A stretch of DNA of 38,862 nt from JABMMZ01 sp964600345 (GCA_964600345.1 CAZRKA010000006.1:1-38862), one strand, 5' to 3'. Positions 18,085-26,011 are shown, numbered from the stretch's first letter. Made by a program: numbers and translations. Notes: generated by a model from the sequence alone, not told the origin.

Positions 18085-20406
18085 ATGAAGATATCCTTAA
18101 ACTGGCTTAAAACCCTAATACCACTTGAACAATCTCCCGAAGAAATTGAAGCCTTGCTGACTGCTACCGGGCTTGAAGTTGAACATTTCGAACAAGTCGA
18201 TTCTGTTAAAGGAGGTTTGCGCGGTTTGATAGTCGGTGAAGTCAAAACATGTGTCAGGCATCCGAATGCTGACAAGCTCAGTTTATGCAAGGTTGATACC
18301 GGCAGTTCTATGCTGTCAATTGTTTGCGGCGCGCCTAACGTGGCCGAGGGTTTAAAAGTAATAGTTGCTCCGGTCGGCACTACCGTATATCCTTTAAAAG
18401 GCGAAGAATTCGTCATACAGAAATCGAAGATCAGAGGCGAATATAGCGAAGGAATGTTGTGTGCTGAAGATGAAATCGGACTAGGTACAAGTCATGCGGG
18501 TCTGATGATACTGGATCCTGATGCTCCGCTTGGAAAACCATTGTCTGAACTGTTGAAAATAGAATCGGATGTTTTGTTCGAGATCGGATTAACCGCCAAC
18601 AGAGGAGATGCTGCATCTCATGCAGGAGTTGCGCGCGAACTGGCCACTGTTCTCAATCTGCCTTTCCATATTCCTGAAACATCAATTCAGGCAGCCAAAC
18701 CGGATAAACAGATAAAAATTGAAATTGAGGATTCTGAAGCTTGTCCGAGATACTGCGGTCTGATATTGAAAGGGGTTCAGGTAAAAGACAGCCCTGACTG
18801 GCTTAAAAACCGCCTTCTGACTATAGGTTTAAGACCAATAAACAATGTGGTAGACATCACTAATTTTGTCATGCACGAACTTGGACAGCCATTGCACGCC
18901 TTCGACCTCGACAAGATAAAGGGCAATACCATTAAAGTAAGAAAGGCATTAAACAGCGAAAAATTCACCACGCTGGATGGCGTCAGCAGGGACTTGAAAG
19001 GCAACGAACTGATGATATGCCATGAAAGCGAGGCAATGTGTATGGCAGGTATTTACGGTGGTATTGACAGCGGTGTCGGAGCTGAGACTGTCAATATTTT
19101 TATAGAATCAGCGTATTTCTCGCCCGATCAGGTCAGAAAGGCGGCTAAACAACACGGATTAAATACCGATTCAAGTTTTAGATTTGAAAGAGGAACAGAT
19201 CCTGATATGTGTATTCCGGCTTTGAAAAAAGCAGCAGCTTTAGTTTGTGAATATGCCGGAGCTGAAATTGCTTCTGAAATTTACGATTATTACCCAACTC
19301 CACTTTTGCCTTTCAGCGTAAATCTGCGCAGCGCCATGATAGAAAAACTAACCGGTATAAGTATACCCGATGCAAACATAAGACAGATACTTACCGGACT
19401 TGGAATAAAAATAGTCAGTGAATCAGAGGGGAATTACAAACTTGAAGTGCCAAGATTCAAAAGCGATGTTTCCAGAGAAACGGATGTTATCGAAGAACTT
19501 ATAAGAATTTACGGATTCGACCATATTCCGCTGCATAAGCACATGAACATTTCCCTGAATTTCAAAACAGGGAATTCGCTCAGGAAAACTGAACAGAAAA
19601 TCAGCAGTATTTTATTTGCAAACGGATTTGCGGAAATCATGAATAATTCTCTTTCATCTGATAAATACTATGATGACAAAACTTTACTCGTGTATTTAAG
19701 CAATCCACTTAGTGCCGAAATGAATGTTATGCGCGCATCGCTCCTTCACCCTGCACTCGAGGCCATTGCTTATAACAAAAACCGCAAACAGAATAATACA
19801 CGTTTCTTTGAATTCGGTAAAATATACGCCCTTAAGGAAAACGGATTCAAAGAACAGGAACAGCTTCTGATTATTGTATCGGGAAATAAAACTGATGAAA
19901 GCTGGGAAGAAAAATCTGTTGCGGTAGACCACTATTACCTGAAATCAATAGTCTTAAAAATACTGGATACGTTTGGTGCCGGACAAACTGCCTTTGAAAC
20001 AATTGAAGCAGACAGCACAACACTCCAAAAATTCGGAATAAAAGACAAAGTATACTACACACTGTTAGACTGGACAAAACTCAGCAAACGAAAAAAGGAA
20101 TTTTCACTTCAGCCAATACCTCTGTTTCCGGTTGTAAGAAGAGACCTAAGTCTTGTAGTCGACAAGTCTGTTAAATACGAACAGGTAAAAGAAATAATAA
20201 AAAAGAAAGGCGGTAAGAAAATTGTAGACAGCAATGTATTTGATGTTTACGAAGGAAAACCGCTCGAGTCTAATCAGAAATCGCTCAGTATAAGCATAGA
20301 ATTATATGATGAAGAAAAGACTATGAGCGATGCAGACATTGACCCGGTCATCAGCACACTTATTTCAAGCTTTGAAAACGAATTAAACGCCATCATCCGA
20401 AAATAA
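18085..20406 (+). CDS. pheT: Phenylalanine-tRNA ligase beta subunit
   Basis: The 773-residue product has the standard bacterial PheT layout. It begins MKISLNWLKTLIPL. The EMAP/OB-fold tRNA-binding domain is at about 40-150 (GEVKTCVRHPNADKLSLCKV). The B3/4 editing domain follows at about 210-370 with GLRPINNVVDITNFV and HELGQPLHAFD. Next comes the motif DSSFRFERGTDP (about 367-378), then B5 at about 400-475. The ferredoxin-fold anticodon-binding domain is at about 680-773, from FPVVRRDLSLVVD to YDEEKTMSDADID. With PheS, encoded elsewhere, it charges tRNA-Phe in the cytoplasm. It shares a TAATG overlap with the coiled-coil gene downstream. Housekeeping gene, no defect seen. Confidence 0.97.
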   Translation: MKISLNWLKTLIPLEQSPEEIEALLTATGLEVEHFEQVDSVKGGLRGLIVGEVKTCVRHPNADKLSLCKVDTGSSMLSIVCGAPNVAEGLKVIVAPVGTTVYPLKGEEFVIQKSKIRGEYSEGMLCAEDEIGLGTSHAGLMILDPDAPLGKPLSELLKIESDVLFEIGLTANRGDAASHAGVARELATVLNLPFHIPETSIQAAKPDKQIKIEIEDSEACPRYCGLILKGVQVKDSPDWLKNRLLTIGLRPINNVVDITNFVMHELGQPLHAFDLDKIKGNTIKVRKALNSEKFTTLDGVSRDLKGNELMICHESEAMCMAGIYGGIDSGVGAETVNIFIESAYFSPDQVRKAAKQHGLNTDSSFRFERGTDPDMCIPALKKAAALVCEYAGAEIASEIYDYYPTPLLPFSVNLRSAMIEKLTGISIPDANIRQILTGLGIKIVSESEGNYKLEVPRFKSDVSRETDVIEELIRIYGFDHIPLHKHMNISLNFKTGNSLRKTEQKISSILFANGFAEIMNNSLSSDKYYDDKTLLVYLSNPLSAEMNVMRASLLHPALEAIAYNKNRKQNNTRFFEFGKIYALKENGFKEQEQLLIIVSGNKTDESWEEKSVAVDHYYLKSIVLKILDTFGAGQTAFETIEADSTTLQKFGIKDKVYYTLLDWTKLSKRKKEFSLQPIPLFPVVRRDLSLVVDKSVKYEQVKEIIKKKGGKKIVDSNVFDVYEGKPLESNQKSLSISIELYDEEKTMSDADIDPVISTLISSFENELNAIIRK

Positions 20407-20711
20407 TGGAAAATCTGCTTAAAAGACTTCAGGAAATTAAAACACAGGTGCTGCAGTTAAAAACTGAGAACAGCGAACGTGCCATTGTCATCAGCAAAAA
20501 AGACAAGGAACTTTTGAGGTTGCGTCAGCTGATCGATATTCAGAACAGTACTATTAAGCAGCTTGAACAGAAACTAAAAATAAAGCGGATTGCCGATGGT
20601 GTATCAGAAGATGCCGGTAGTGAAGAAAGCAGTAATAATCGCGATCTGAAATTCAAGATCAATGAAATGATTCGCGAAGTTGATAAAATAATCAGTTTAA
20701 TTCACCGCTGA
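20406..20711 (+). CDS. Small coiled-coil protein downstream of pheT
   Basis: The 101-residue product is almost wholly helical. Residues 1-60 form a heptad-rich coiled coil (ENLLKRLQEIKTQVLQLK...). A Ser/Glu-rich break at about 65-78 is followed by the conserved-looking tail LKFKINEMIREVDKIISLI. In many Bacteroidota a protein of this size and tail sits between pheT and zapA and has been thought to be division-related. Here no zapA follows. The start codon overlaps the pheT stop by one base, so translation is coupled. No biochemical function can be assigned from sequence. Confidence 0.8.
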   Translation: MENLLKRLQEIKTQVLQLKTENSERAIVISKKDKELLRLRQLIDIQNSTIKQLEQKLKIKRIADGVSEDAGSEESSNNRDLKFKINEMIREVDKIISLIHR

Positions 20712-20712
20712 A

Positions 20713-21195
20713 ATGGAAGGATTCTCAGAACACAGTAAACTTTGGGTATATCAGAGCGACAGGGTTCTTAAGGAGCAGGAAATAGAAATTGCAGAAAATG
20801 CCCTGGCTGATTTTTGTCTGCAATGGACCGCTCATAACAATCAGCTTAAAGCAACTTATAAGATTTTATATAAGCGTTTTATTGTCCTTGTAGTTGACGA
20901 AACGCATAATGACGCCAGCGGTTGCAGCATAGACAAAAGCGTCGCTTTTCTGAAATCGCTTGAACAAAGACTCAATATCTCACTTTTCAACAGAATGCAA
21001 ATGGCCTATATTAAATCTGATGAAGTGATTGTAATTGATTACAATGAAATAGCGGAGGCATATAAATCAGGCCATATAAACGAATCCACACTTTTCTTCA
21101 ATACAGGAATAGACCGTTTGAAAAAACTTGAGACTGAATTGCTGATTCCCTTAAAACAGCACTGGCTATACAGCAGATTGCCAATCCGTCATTAA
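20713..21195 (+). CDS. Conserved Bacteroidota protein, 160 residues, function unknown
   Basis: The protein has the conserved pattern SEHSKLWVYQSDR at the start, then FCLQWTAHNNQLKA (about 36-49), LYKRFIVLVVDETHNDASGCSIDKSV (about 55-80) and LKQHWLY near the end. I recognise it as a family widely present in Bacteroidota and often named 'ABC transporter ATPase'. It has no Walker A (GxxxxGK[ST]) or ABC signature, so that name is not supported. The invariant-looking GCSID with nearby Asp/Glu/His residues hints at an active or metal site, which is inference. It starts 1 bp after the coiled-coil gene's stop, in the pheT operon, and ends the plus-strand run before a convergent helicase gene. Confidence 0.82.
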   Translation: MEGFSEHSKLWVYQSDRVLKEQEIEIAENALADFCLQWTAHNNQLKATYKILYKRFIVLVVDETHNDASGCSIDKSVAFLKSLEQRLNISLFNRMQMAYIKSDEVIVIDYNEIAEAYKSGHINESTLFFNTGIDRLKKLETELLIPLKQHWLYSRLPIRH

Positions 21196-21233
21196 GTTGT
21201 AATAAGAAACTGAATTATACGCTATGAAAGCGA

Positions 21234-22493
21234 TTAAGGCTTAAACGGTTTTTTACCTCTGTATTTATTCTGCCCTGTATTTTTACTATTTCTGTTTCCG
21301 GGTCTTCCTTTTCCTTCGCCTGAAAAATTACCTTTATTTCTGACACCGGGCTGATAAGCCGGACCTTCACCCAAAGATTCAGGCAATGCAATCTTGTCTA
21401 CCTCATACCCTATCATTTTTTCGATATTGGCAAATTTATGCTGATTAATATCGCTGATAAAAGTAATCGCAATTCCCTTTGCTTCGGCTCTGGCGGTTCT
21501 CCCGATTCTGTGAATATAATCTTCCGGATCGTGTGGTATATCGTAATTCAGAACCATACTGATATCTTCAATATCTATGCCTCTTGATAGTATATCGGTG
21601 GCCACCAGCACCTGAAGCTGTTTGTTTCTGAATGCCCTCAGTGCTTCTTCCCTTTCTGTCTGATCCAGATCGCTGTGAATGGCTGCAACCTTGAAGCGGG
21701 CTCTGAGCAGGTCGCGTTCAAGATCTTTCACTTTTTGTTTGGTTGATGCAAAAACAATGACACTGCTGTGTTCCTTATTTCTCAATATTTCTGTAATCAG
21801 TTTGTTCTTCTGAGTTTCGTATACCAGGTAAGCTTGCTGTGTAACGCCTTCAGCCGGTTTCGAAACAGCGAGACTGATTTCTTTGGGATCTTTAAGCAAT
21901 TTTCGCGCGAGCGATCTGATTTTTTCGGGCATGGTAGCCGAAAACATAAGTGTTTGACGCTTAACAGGTAGATAAGTCGTTATTTTCAGAATATCGTCTA
22001 CAAATCCCATATCCAGCATACGGTCGGCTTCGTCGAGTACCAGAAATTTGAGGTCGGCGAATTTGACATAACCCATATTCAGATGGGCCATTAATCTGCC
22101 GGGTGTTGCAATAATGATGTTTGCCCCTTCTACCAGAGCTTTCTTCTCGCGCGCAAAAACCTGTCCGTCACTACCACCGTATATTGCCAGGTGACTAACC
22201 CCTGTAAAATATGAAAAACCTTCAAGGGCCTGATCAATCTGCAAAGCAAGTTCGCGTGTCGGTACTATTATAAGTGCAAATGTTGTTTCGGTTGATTCGC
22301 GCGATAATATGTCGACTATCGGCAACACGAATGCGGCAGTTTTACCTGTTCCTGTCTGCGCACAGGCTATCAAATCATTTCCGGCTTTTATAAGCGGTAT
22401 CGCCTGTTCCTGTATGGGGGTCGGATTTTCGAATCCTATTGAATCGAGACTGTCCTGAAGTTTATGATCGAAATTGAAATCTTTAAAGGTCAA
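21234..22493 (-). CDS. DEAD-box ATP-dependent RNA helicase, RhlE-like
   Basis: All helicase motifs are present: Q motif (NPTPIQEQ, 23-30), motif I AQTGTGKT (45-52), Ia PTRELALQ (78-85), II DEAD (154-157), III SAT (185-187), V ATDILSRGIDI and VI HRIGRTAR. A basic, Gly/Asn/Lys-rich tail (about 378-419, ending NKYRGKKPFKP) is typical of RhlE-type proteins and helps RNA binding. It unwinds RNA in ribosome assembly, RNA decay or cold growth. The only in-frame start that yields the usual MTFKDFNF beginning is TTG at 22493; no upstream ATG fits and the next in-frame Met lies beyond motif Ia. The SRPBCC gene upstream ends 122 bp away. Confidence 0.95.
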   Translation of the reverse strand: MTFKDFNFDHKLQDSLDSIGFENPTPIQEQAIPLIKAGNDLIACAQTGTGKTAAFVLPIVDILSRESTETTFALIIVPTRELALQIDQALEGFSYFTGVSHLAIYGGSDGQVFAREKKALVEGANIIIATPGRLMAHLNMGYVKFADLKFLVLDEADRMLDMGFVDDILKITTYLPVKRQTLMFSATMPEKIRSLARKLLKDPKEISLAVSKPAEGVTQQAYLVYETQKNKLITEILRNKEHSSVIVFASTKQKVKDLERDLLRARFKVAAIHSDLDQTEREEALRAFRNKQLQVLVATDILSRGIDIEDISMVLNYDIPHDPEDYIHRIGRTARAEAKGIAITFISDINQHKFANIEKMIGYEVDKIALPESLGEGPAYQPGVRNKGNFSGEGKGRPGNRNSKNTGQNKYRGKKPFKP

Positions 22494-22615
22494 ATTATGA
22501 GCTGTGCTGTTACAATGCGAAATTAGGTCAATTCAGCGAGAAATTTGCGTTAATCGGATAAAGGCTACTATGAATTAAGCATTTCCGGAAATATTGCATT
22601 TGATGAAAACCTGAA

Positions 22616-23065
22616 TTACTTTTCAAGCATCTGTTTAATCTGCTGCAAAATCGGATTCCAGCCATCGCCTCCATTATAAACATCGCTATATCTGTTTTCA
22701 CCGTCTGCCGCCGTTTCAAAGCCGTCCTGGGTAACAGTAAGCCTGCAGCCGGCTCCGGTTTTTTCGATTTCGTATATTACCCTAAGGTGATTTTCAGGGG
22801 TGACAGGGTAAGAGGCATTCGGGTCAATAACAGAATAAGTGAGCATTTTGGGCGGATCAATACTTAATACATATCCCTGCACAAAAACCATGGGATTACC
22901 TTCATAATTACCTTCCCATAACAGAGCTGACCCGGGTTTCCAATCGCTTATAGCTTTGCAACCGTACATATACACCTCGGTAAACTCGGGTTTAACGAGC
23001 GCTTCCCACACCCTTTCCGGGCTTGCATTAATACCTATGAAAGAGACTACCTTTAATTTTTCCAT
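22616..23065 (-). CDS. SRPBCC (AHSA1/START-like) domain protein
   Basis: The 149-residue product matches the Bet v1-like SRPBCC fold of the AHSA1 group. It has the opening FIGINASPERVWEALVKPEFTE, the middle WEGNYEGNPMVFVQGYVLSIDPPKMLTYS, the strand HLRVIYEIEKTGAGCRLTVTQDGF, and the closing long helix WNPILQQIKQMLEK. These small cytoplasmic proteins have a hydrophobic pocket and bind ligands or act in stress responses; the ligand is not predictable. It stands alone, divergent from the SlyD-like gene, with an exact -7 box upstream. Confidence 0.88.
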   Translation of the reverse strand: MEKLKVVSFIGINASPERVWEALVKPEFTEVYMYGCKAISDWKPGSALLWEGNYEGNPMVFVQGYVLSIDPPKMLTYSVIDPNASYPVTPENHLRVIYEIEKTGAGCRLTVTQDGFETAADGENRYSDVYNGGDGWNPILQQIKQMLEK

Positions 23066-23093
23066 TTACGAAGTATTTAATTTGGTTTTCAGG

Positions 23094-23101
23094 CAAATAT
23101 A
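23094..23101 (-). promoter_or_regulatory. -7 box of the SRPBCC gene
   Basis: The minus strand reads TATATTTG, an exact TAnnTTTG match, 28 bases before the ATG at 23065. No clear -33 TTTG lies at the expected distance. Confidence 0.4.
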
Positions 23102-23220
23102 AAGAAGCAGTTCCTCTAATTAATCTCTATTTGGAAATTTCTGTTCATTTCCAACCTGAAATAAATTTTAATTATCCGTTTTTTGGTGAGAAATTGCAGC
23201 CTCAAATTTATAAATCCATT

Positions 23221-23718
23221 ATGCAAATTGAAAAAAACAAGGTCGTATCTCTGACATATACCCTGACGCTTCAGAACGGAGAAGTTGTAGACACTGCAAC
23301 AGAAGAAACCCCGTTTGTATTTATACATGGCATTGGCCAGACCCTGCCACATTTTGACAAAAATCTCGACAGTCTGAAAGCAGGAGACAATTTCGAATTC
23401 ATGATTACTGCGGAAAACGCATATGGCGTTTCGAATCAGGAGTACGTGGTTAGCATACCGCGTGATGTTTTTTCGGGACCAAATGTTCCGGCCGACATTT
23501 TACAGATTGGCAGGATGGTTCCTATGCAAGACCAGAACGGACATCCGATGAACGGCATGATACTCAGTTTTAACGATCAGACGGTTGAAATAGATTTCAA
23601 TCATCCTCTGGCCGACGAAGACCTGAATTTTAAAGGCAGCATCATCTCTGTGCGCGAAGCATCCCCCGAAGAAATTTCTCATGGTCATGTGCATGGCGAA
23701 GGTGGTCACCACCACTAA
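23221..23718 (+). CDS. FKBP-type peptidyl-prolyl isomerase, SlyD-like
   Basis: Taken from ATG 23221 the product is 165 residues and begins MQIEKNKVVSLTYTLTLQNG, the usual SlyD start; the 30 codons before it do not resemble the family. FKBP elements are DTATEETPFVFIHGIGQTLPHFDKNL (about 25-50), then the inserted-flap domain GDNFEFMITAENAYG...VPRDVF-like region, and DFNHPLADEDLNFKGSI (about 120-140). The end HVHGEGGHHH is histidine-rich, as in metal-binding SlyD. SlyD proteins are cytosolic isomerases and chaperones that can deliver nickel. Single gene; divergent from SRPBCC. Confidence 0.94.
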   Translation: MQIEKNKVVSLTYTLTLQNGEVVDTATEETPFVFIHGIGQTLPHFDKNLDSLKAGDNFEFMITAENAYGVSNQEYVVSIPRDVFSGPNVPADILQIGRMVPMQDQNGHPMNGMILSFNDQTVEIDFNHPLADEDLNFKGSIISVREASPEEISHGHVHGEGGHHH

Positions 23719-23804
23719 TAAGTAGGGTATTGAGAAACAGAGAGTATCATAAACGATATCATTTTCTCTCACTCATTTGTCACTCTTCACACTATTAATA
23801 CTAA

Positions 23805-23850
23805 ATGTGAATAATCATTTTTTGGGTGATTAAGACAGATATATTCACAT
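23805..23850. repeat. Perfect 9-bp inverted repeat ATGTGAATA / TATTCACAT
   Basis: ATGTGAATA (23805-23813) and TATTCACAT (23842-23850) are exact reverse complements separated by 28 bases. They lie about 130-180 bp before the response-regulator promoter. They could be half-sites for one regulator bridging DNA, or a long-loop hairpin. The repeat is seen; a role is not shown. Confidence 0.4.
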
Positions 23851-23982
23851 GCTCAATTAAGATTTTGTATATCGGCAAGCAAGTTTGGTAAAACCTTACG
23901 GATAATTCGTAAAACCAATATTTAAATTTTCCACTTTTATCCAAAATAAAAATACTTTTCTCAATATGAGAGAAACACAGGA

Positions 23983-24011
23983 TTTGTACAAGTTATAAAC
24001 ATCTAATTTTA
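23983..24011 (+). promoter_or_regulatory. Candidate promoter of the response regulator gene
   Basis: TTTG (23983-23986), a 17-base spacer and TAATTTTA (24004-24011; one mismatch to TAnnTTTG). The ATG at 24045 lies 33 bases downstream. Confidence 0.45.
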
Positions 24012-24044
24012 AACTGCTTAATAAAAAGGACAAATATTTGTTTT

Positions 24045-24530
24045 ATGGCAGACATGAATAAATTCGACTTAACCTACATTATCGACGACGATGAAATCAC
24101 AATTTACCTGGCAGAACGGGTGATAAACAAGGTAGAGCTTAGCAAAGGCCTCGAAAAATTCACCAACGGCATGAATGCAATCAACCGATTAAGGTTTGCA
24201 CTGGATGTAAATGAAAACATCCCCGACCTTATCTTATTCGATTTGAACATGCCGCAAACTTCCGGCTGGGAATTCATTGAGGAGTTTTCGAAACTCCCTG
24301 TTTCCAGACAAATCCCTACCTTTATTTTCACATCGTCGATTACACCGCGTGAAATCGAAAAATCAAAAGAATATCCCGCCATCAACGGGATTATCCTCAA
24401 ACCACTTTGTCTGCAGAAAATTAATAAAATGCTCAGAATTATGGATGTGGATGTTATTGAACCGAATGAAAAAGTGTTTGTGCCACGAGTTCACTCTTCG
24501 TATTACCTGAACACCGGCACGGGCATATGA
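24045..24530 (+). CDS. Single-domain response regulator (CheY-like receiver)
   Basis: The 161-residue product is one receiver domain without a DNA-binding output. The acidic pocket is Asp14-Asp15-Asp16, the phosphoryl acceptor is Asp66 (LILFDLNMP), the switch residue is Thr96 or Ser97 (FIFTSS), and the conserved lysine is Lys119 (ILKPL). A 35-residue tail with no known motif follows. Such stand-alone receivers pass phosphate or signal by binding partners. No histidine kinase is adjacent, so the partner must be elsewhere. The gene has its own promoter and a strong terminator, so it is a single-gene unit. Confidence 0.93.
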   Translation: MADMNKFDLTYIIDDDEITIYLAERVINKVELSKGLEKFTNGMNAINRLRFALDVNENIPDLILFDLNMPQTSGWEFIEEFSKLPVSRQIPTFIFTSSITPREIEKSKEYPAINGIILKPLCLQKINKMLRIMDVDVIEPNEKVFVPRVHSSYYLNTGTGI

Positions 24531-24571
24531 ATCAATACAACGCACACCTTCAATGAAGGATGAACGAAAAG

Positions 24572-24598
24572 CCCTTTCAAATTTTGAAAGGGTTTTTT
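24572..24598 (+). terminator. Intrinsic terminator of the response regulator gene
   Basis: CCCTTTCAA (24572-24580) pairs perfectly with TTGAAAGGG (24584-24592) around a 3-base loop, followed by TTTTTT (24593-24598). It starts 41 bp after the stop at 24530. Confidence 0.9.
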
Positions 24599-24681
24599 GT
24601 TTTTATGCGGTATGTTTTTGAAAGGCTTCACGGCATCCCAAGCAGAGACTCAATCTCCGACACCTTTCGGCCCTCCTCTTT

Positions 24682-24720
24682 TTTCACCCTCCGAAGCTTC
24701 AGCGAAGGAGGGTCTCCTCC
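24682..24720. repeat. Palindromic repeat module, copy 1
   Basis: The core ACCCTCCGAAGC...GAAGGAGGGT has 7-bp outer arms (ACCCTCC/GGAGGGT) around inner GAAGCTTC and CTTCAGCGAAG hairpins, followed by CTCCTCC. Copy 2 at 24901-24939 differs at two positions in its core. Confidence 0.8.
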
Positions 24721-24731
24721 TCTCCATGAAG

Positions 24732-24870
24732 CAGAGCCTCCTTCGTCGGCACGCATTCATGGCAAGCCTACTCTTCTACTCTCCTCCTCCTCTATCCTCT
24801 CCTCCCCGTGTCAGAGTCTCCTTCGTCGCACGCCACAGGGCAAGCTATCTTCTACTCCTCTACTCTTCTC
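24732..24870 (+). repeat. Second repeat module, two diverged copies
   Basis: CAGAGCCTCCTTCGTCGG followed by CACGC and, later, GGCAAGC and CTTCTACTC (24732-24780) recurs as CAGAGTCTCCTTCGTCG, CACGC, GGCAAGC and CTTCTACTC (24812-24870). Pyrimidine tracts of different length separate the copies. Confidence 0.65.
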
Positions 24871-24900
24871 CTCTTCTCCTCTTCTACTCTCCTCCTCCTC

Positions 24901-24939
24901 TTTCACCCTCCGTAGCCTCAGCGAAGGAGGGTCTCCTCT
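24901..24939. repeat. Palindromic repeat module, copy 2
   Basis: Same module as at 24682-24720, with GTAGCCTC in place of GAAGCTTC in the centre. The outer arms ACCCTCC and GGAGGGT are unchanged, which fits selection or recent spread of the hairpin ends. Confidence 0.8.
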
Positions 24940-24970
24940 TCAATTAGATTTAAAATAATCCATTTTGACT

Positions 24971-24978
24971 TATGTTTG
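24971..24978 (+). promoter_or_regulatory. -7 box of the bestrophin / carbonic anhydrase operon
   Basis: TATGTTTG is an exact TAnnTTTG match, ending 10 bases before the ATG at 24989. The predicted leader is only a few bases long. A -33 element is not obvious. Confidence 0.45.
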
Positions 24979-24988
24979 TGTTTAAAAT

Positions 24989-26011
24989 ATGCATACCGGA
25001 AAGAAATTCTCATTTATTGAAGTCATCATGTGGACCCGTAAGGATATTTATACGCTTTTATTTATCTCGGCTATCCCCACATTTTGTTTTGAAGTACTCC
25101 ACTGGAAATGGCTGTCAATCCCATGGCTTCCGATTGCACTATTAGGTACAGCCGTTGCTTTTGTTGTCGGATTTAAAAACAATGCCTCTTATGAACGCGT
25201 TTGGGAAGCCCGTAAATCCTGGGGTTCTATTGTCAATTCAAGCAGAAGCTGGGGAGTGACGATACGCGATTTTATAAGCAACAAACACAATACCCATCCG
25301 CTTTCAAACGACGAACTCGACAGAATAAGATTCAGTTTTATAATGAGACATTTTGCCTGGCTGACTGCCCTTAGATTCCAACTGAGGGAAGCCCGTGTCT
25401 GGGAAGCAATATATAAACCGCATAATCAGGAATACAAGAACAAATGGTTTACTGTAGAAGAACAGAACAGTAAAATGGAAGATGAACTTAAAAAGTATCT
25501 GGAACCCGACGAACTCGAAATCGTTTTGTCGAAAAGCAATAAAGCAGCCCATATCCTCTCAATTCAATCGGCAAAACTGAAGGAACTTCTCGATATAGGC
25601 TTGATTGAAGATTTCAGACACATGGAACTGGAAAAATTGATCATTGAATTTTACAATCAGCAAGGTGCCTGCGAAAGAATAAAGAATTTTCCCTATCCCC
25701 GGCAATACGCCACACTGAATCTGTACTTCATTAAAATATTTGTCTTCTTAATTCCGCTGGGCATGCTGCAGGAATTTGGCAAATTGGGCGGAAATATGAT
25801 CTGGCTGTCTATACCCTTCAGCGCGCTTTCTGCATGGATATTTACCACACTCGAAAAAATAGGTGAATCGACTGAAAGCCCTTTTGAAGGAAGCGCCAAT
25901 GATGTGCCGATTACCGCTATAAGCCGTAATATTGAAATTGATTTGCGCGAAATGTATAACAACACTGAAATTCCAGAACCTAAAAAACCACAAAACAATA
26001 TTCTCGTATGA
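24989..26011 (+). CDS. Bestrophin family anion channel
   Basis: The 340-residue product matches the bacterial bestrophin (UPF0187) family. Hydrophobic segments are at about 20-37 and 43-62, the conserved segment GFKNNASYERVWEARKSWGSIVN is at about 61-83, and a second hydrophobic pair lies at about 241-285. That pair is followed by TLEKIGESTESPFEGSANDVPI, the conserved post-membrane region with the acidic cluster. Bestrophins form pentameric anion channels; algal relatives carry bicarbonate, while some bacterial ones pass sodium. The stop overlaps the start of the beta-carbonic anhydrase gene (ATGA), which points to bicarbonate as the natural substrate here. That assignment is inference. Confidence 0.92.
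   Translation: MHTGKKFSFIEVIMWTRKDIYTLLFISAIPTFCFEVLHWKWLSIPWLPIALLGTAVAFVVGFKNNASYERVWEARKSWGSIVNSSRSWGVTIRDFISNKHNTHPLSNDELDRIRFSFIMRHFAWLTALRFQLREARVWEAIYKPHNQEYKNKWFTVEEQNSKMEDELKKYLEPDELEIVLSKSNKAAHILSIQSAKLKELLDIGLIEDFRHMELEKLIIEFYNQQGACERIKNFPYPRQYATLNLYFIKIFVFLIPLGMLQEFGKLGGNMIWLSIPFSALSAWIFTTLEKIGESTESPFEGSANDVPITAISRNIEIDLREMYNNTEIPEPKKPQNNILV

Larger units (their letters stand above)
23719..24044 (+). other. 326-bp intergenic region before the response regulator
   Basis: No gene is seen. The region is A/T-rich and holds a 9-bp inverted repeat (23805-23850), a short hairpin TCTCAATATGAGA (23959-23971), and a promoter at 23983-24011. Stops are frequent in all frames. It most likely carries the end of the FKBP transcript and the control region of the response regulator. 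Confidence 0.6.
24599..24970. repeat. Gene-free composite repeat region rich in pyrimidines
   Basis: This stretch has two nearly identical 39-base palindromic modules (24682-24720 and 24901-24939), two copies of a second module (24732-24780 and 24812-24870), and long C/T tracts between them on the plus strand. Open frames across it give only Ser/Leu/Pro/Arg-rich low-complexity peptides and are not genes. It lies between the response-regulator terminator and the bestrophin promoter. It looks like an intergenic repeat family (REP or MITE-like) found elsewhere in the same genome, which is inference. Confidence 0.75.

Noticed and set aside
20713..21195. Naming the 160-residue protein an ABC transporter ATPase
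   Set aside because: No Walker A, Walker B or ABC signature is present; the name seems to be propagated annotation.
23131..23220. Upstream 30-codon extension of the SlyD-like gene
   Set aside because: These residues do not resemble the family and overlap the promoter zone; ATG 23221 gives the normal SlyD start.
24682..24939. CRISPR array
   Set aside because: Only two copies of each module, with irregular spacing and repetitive low-complexity DNA between them; no cas gene in the window.
24560..24958. Two overlapping plus-strand open frames of 116-132 codons
   Set aside because: They run through the repeat region and encode only Ser/Leu/Pro/Arg-rich low-complexity peptides; the first begins inside the response-regulator terminator. 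Composition explains the lack of stops.
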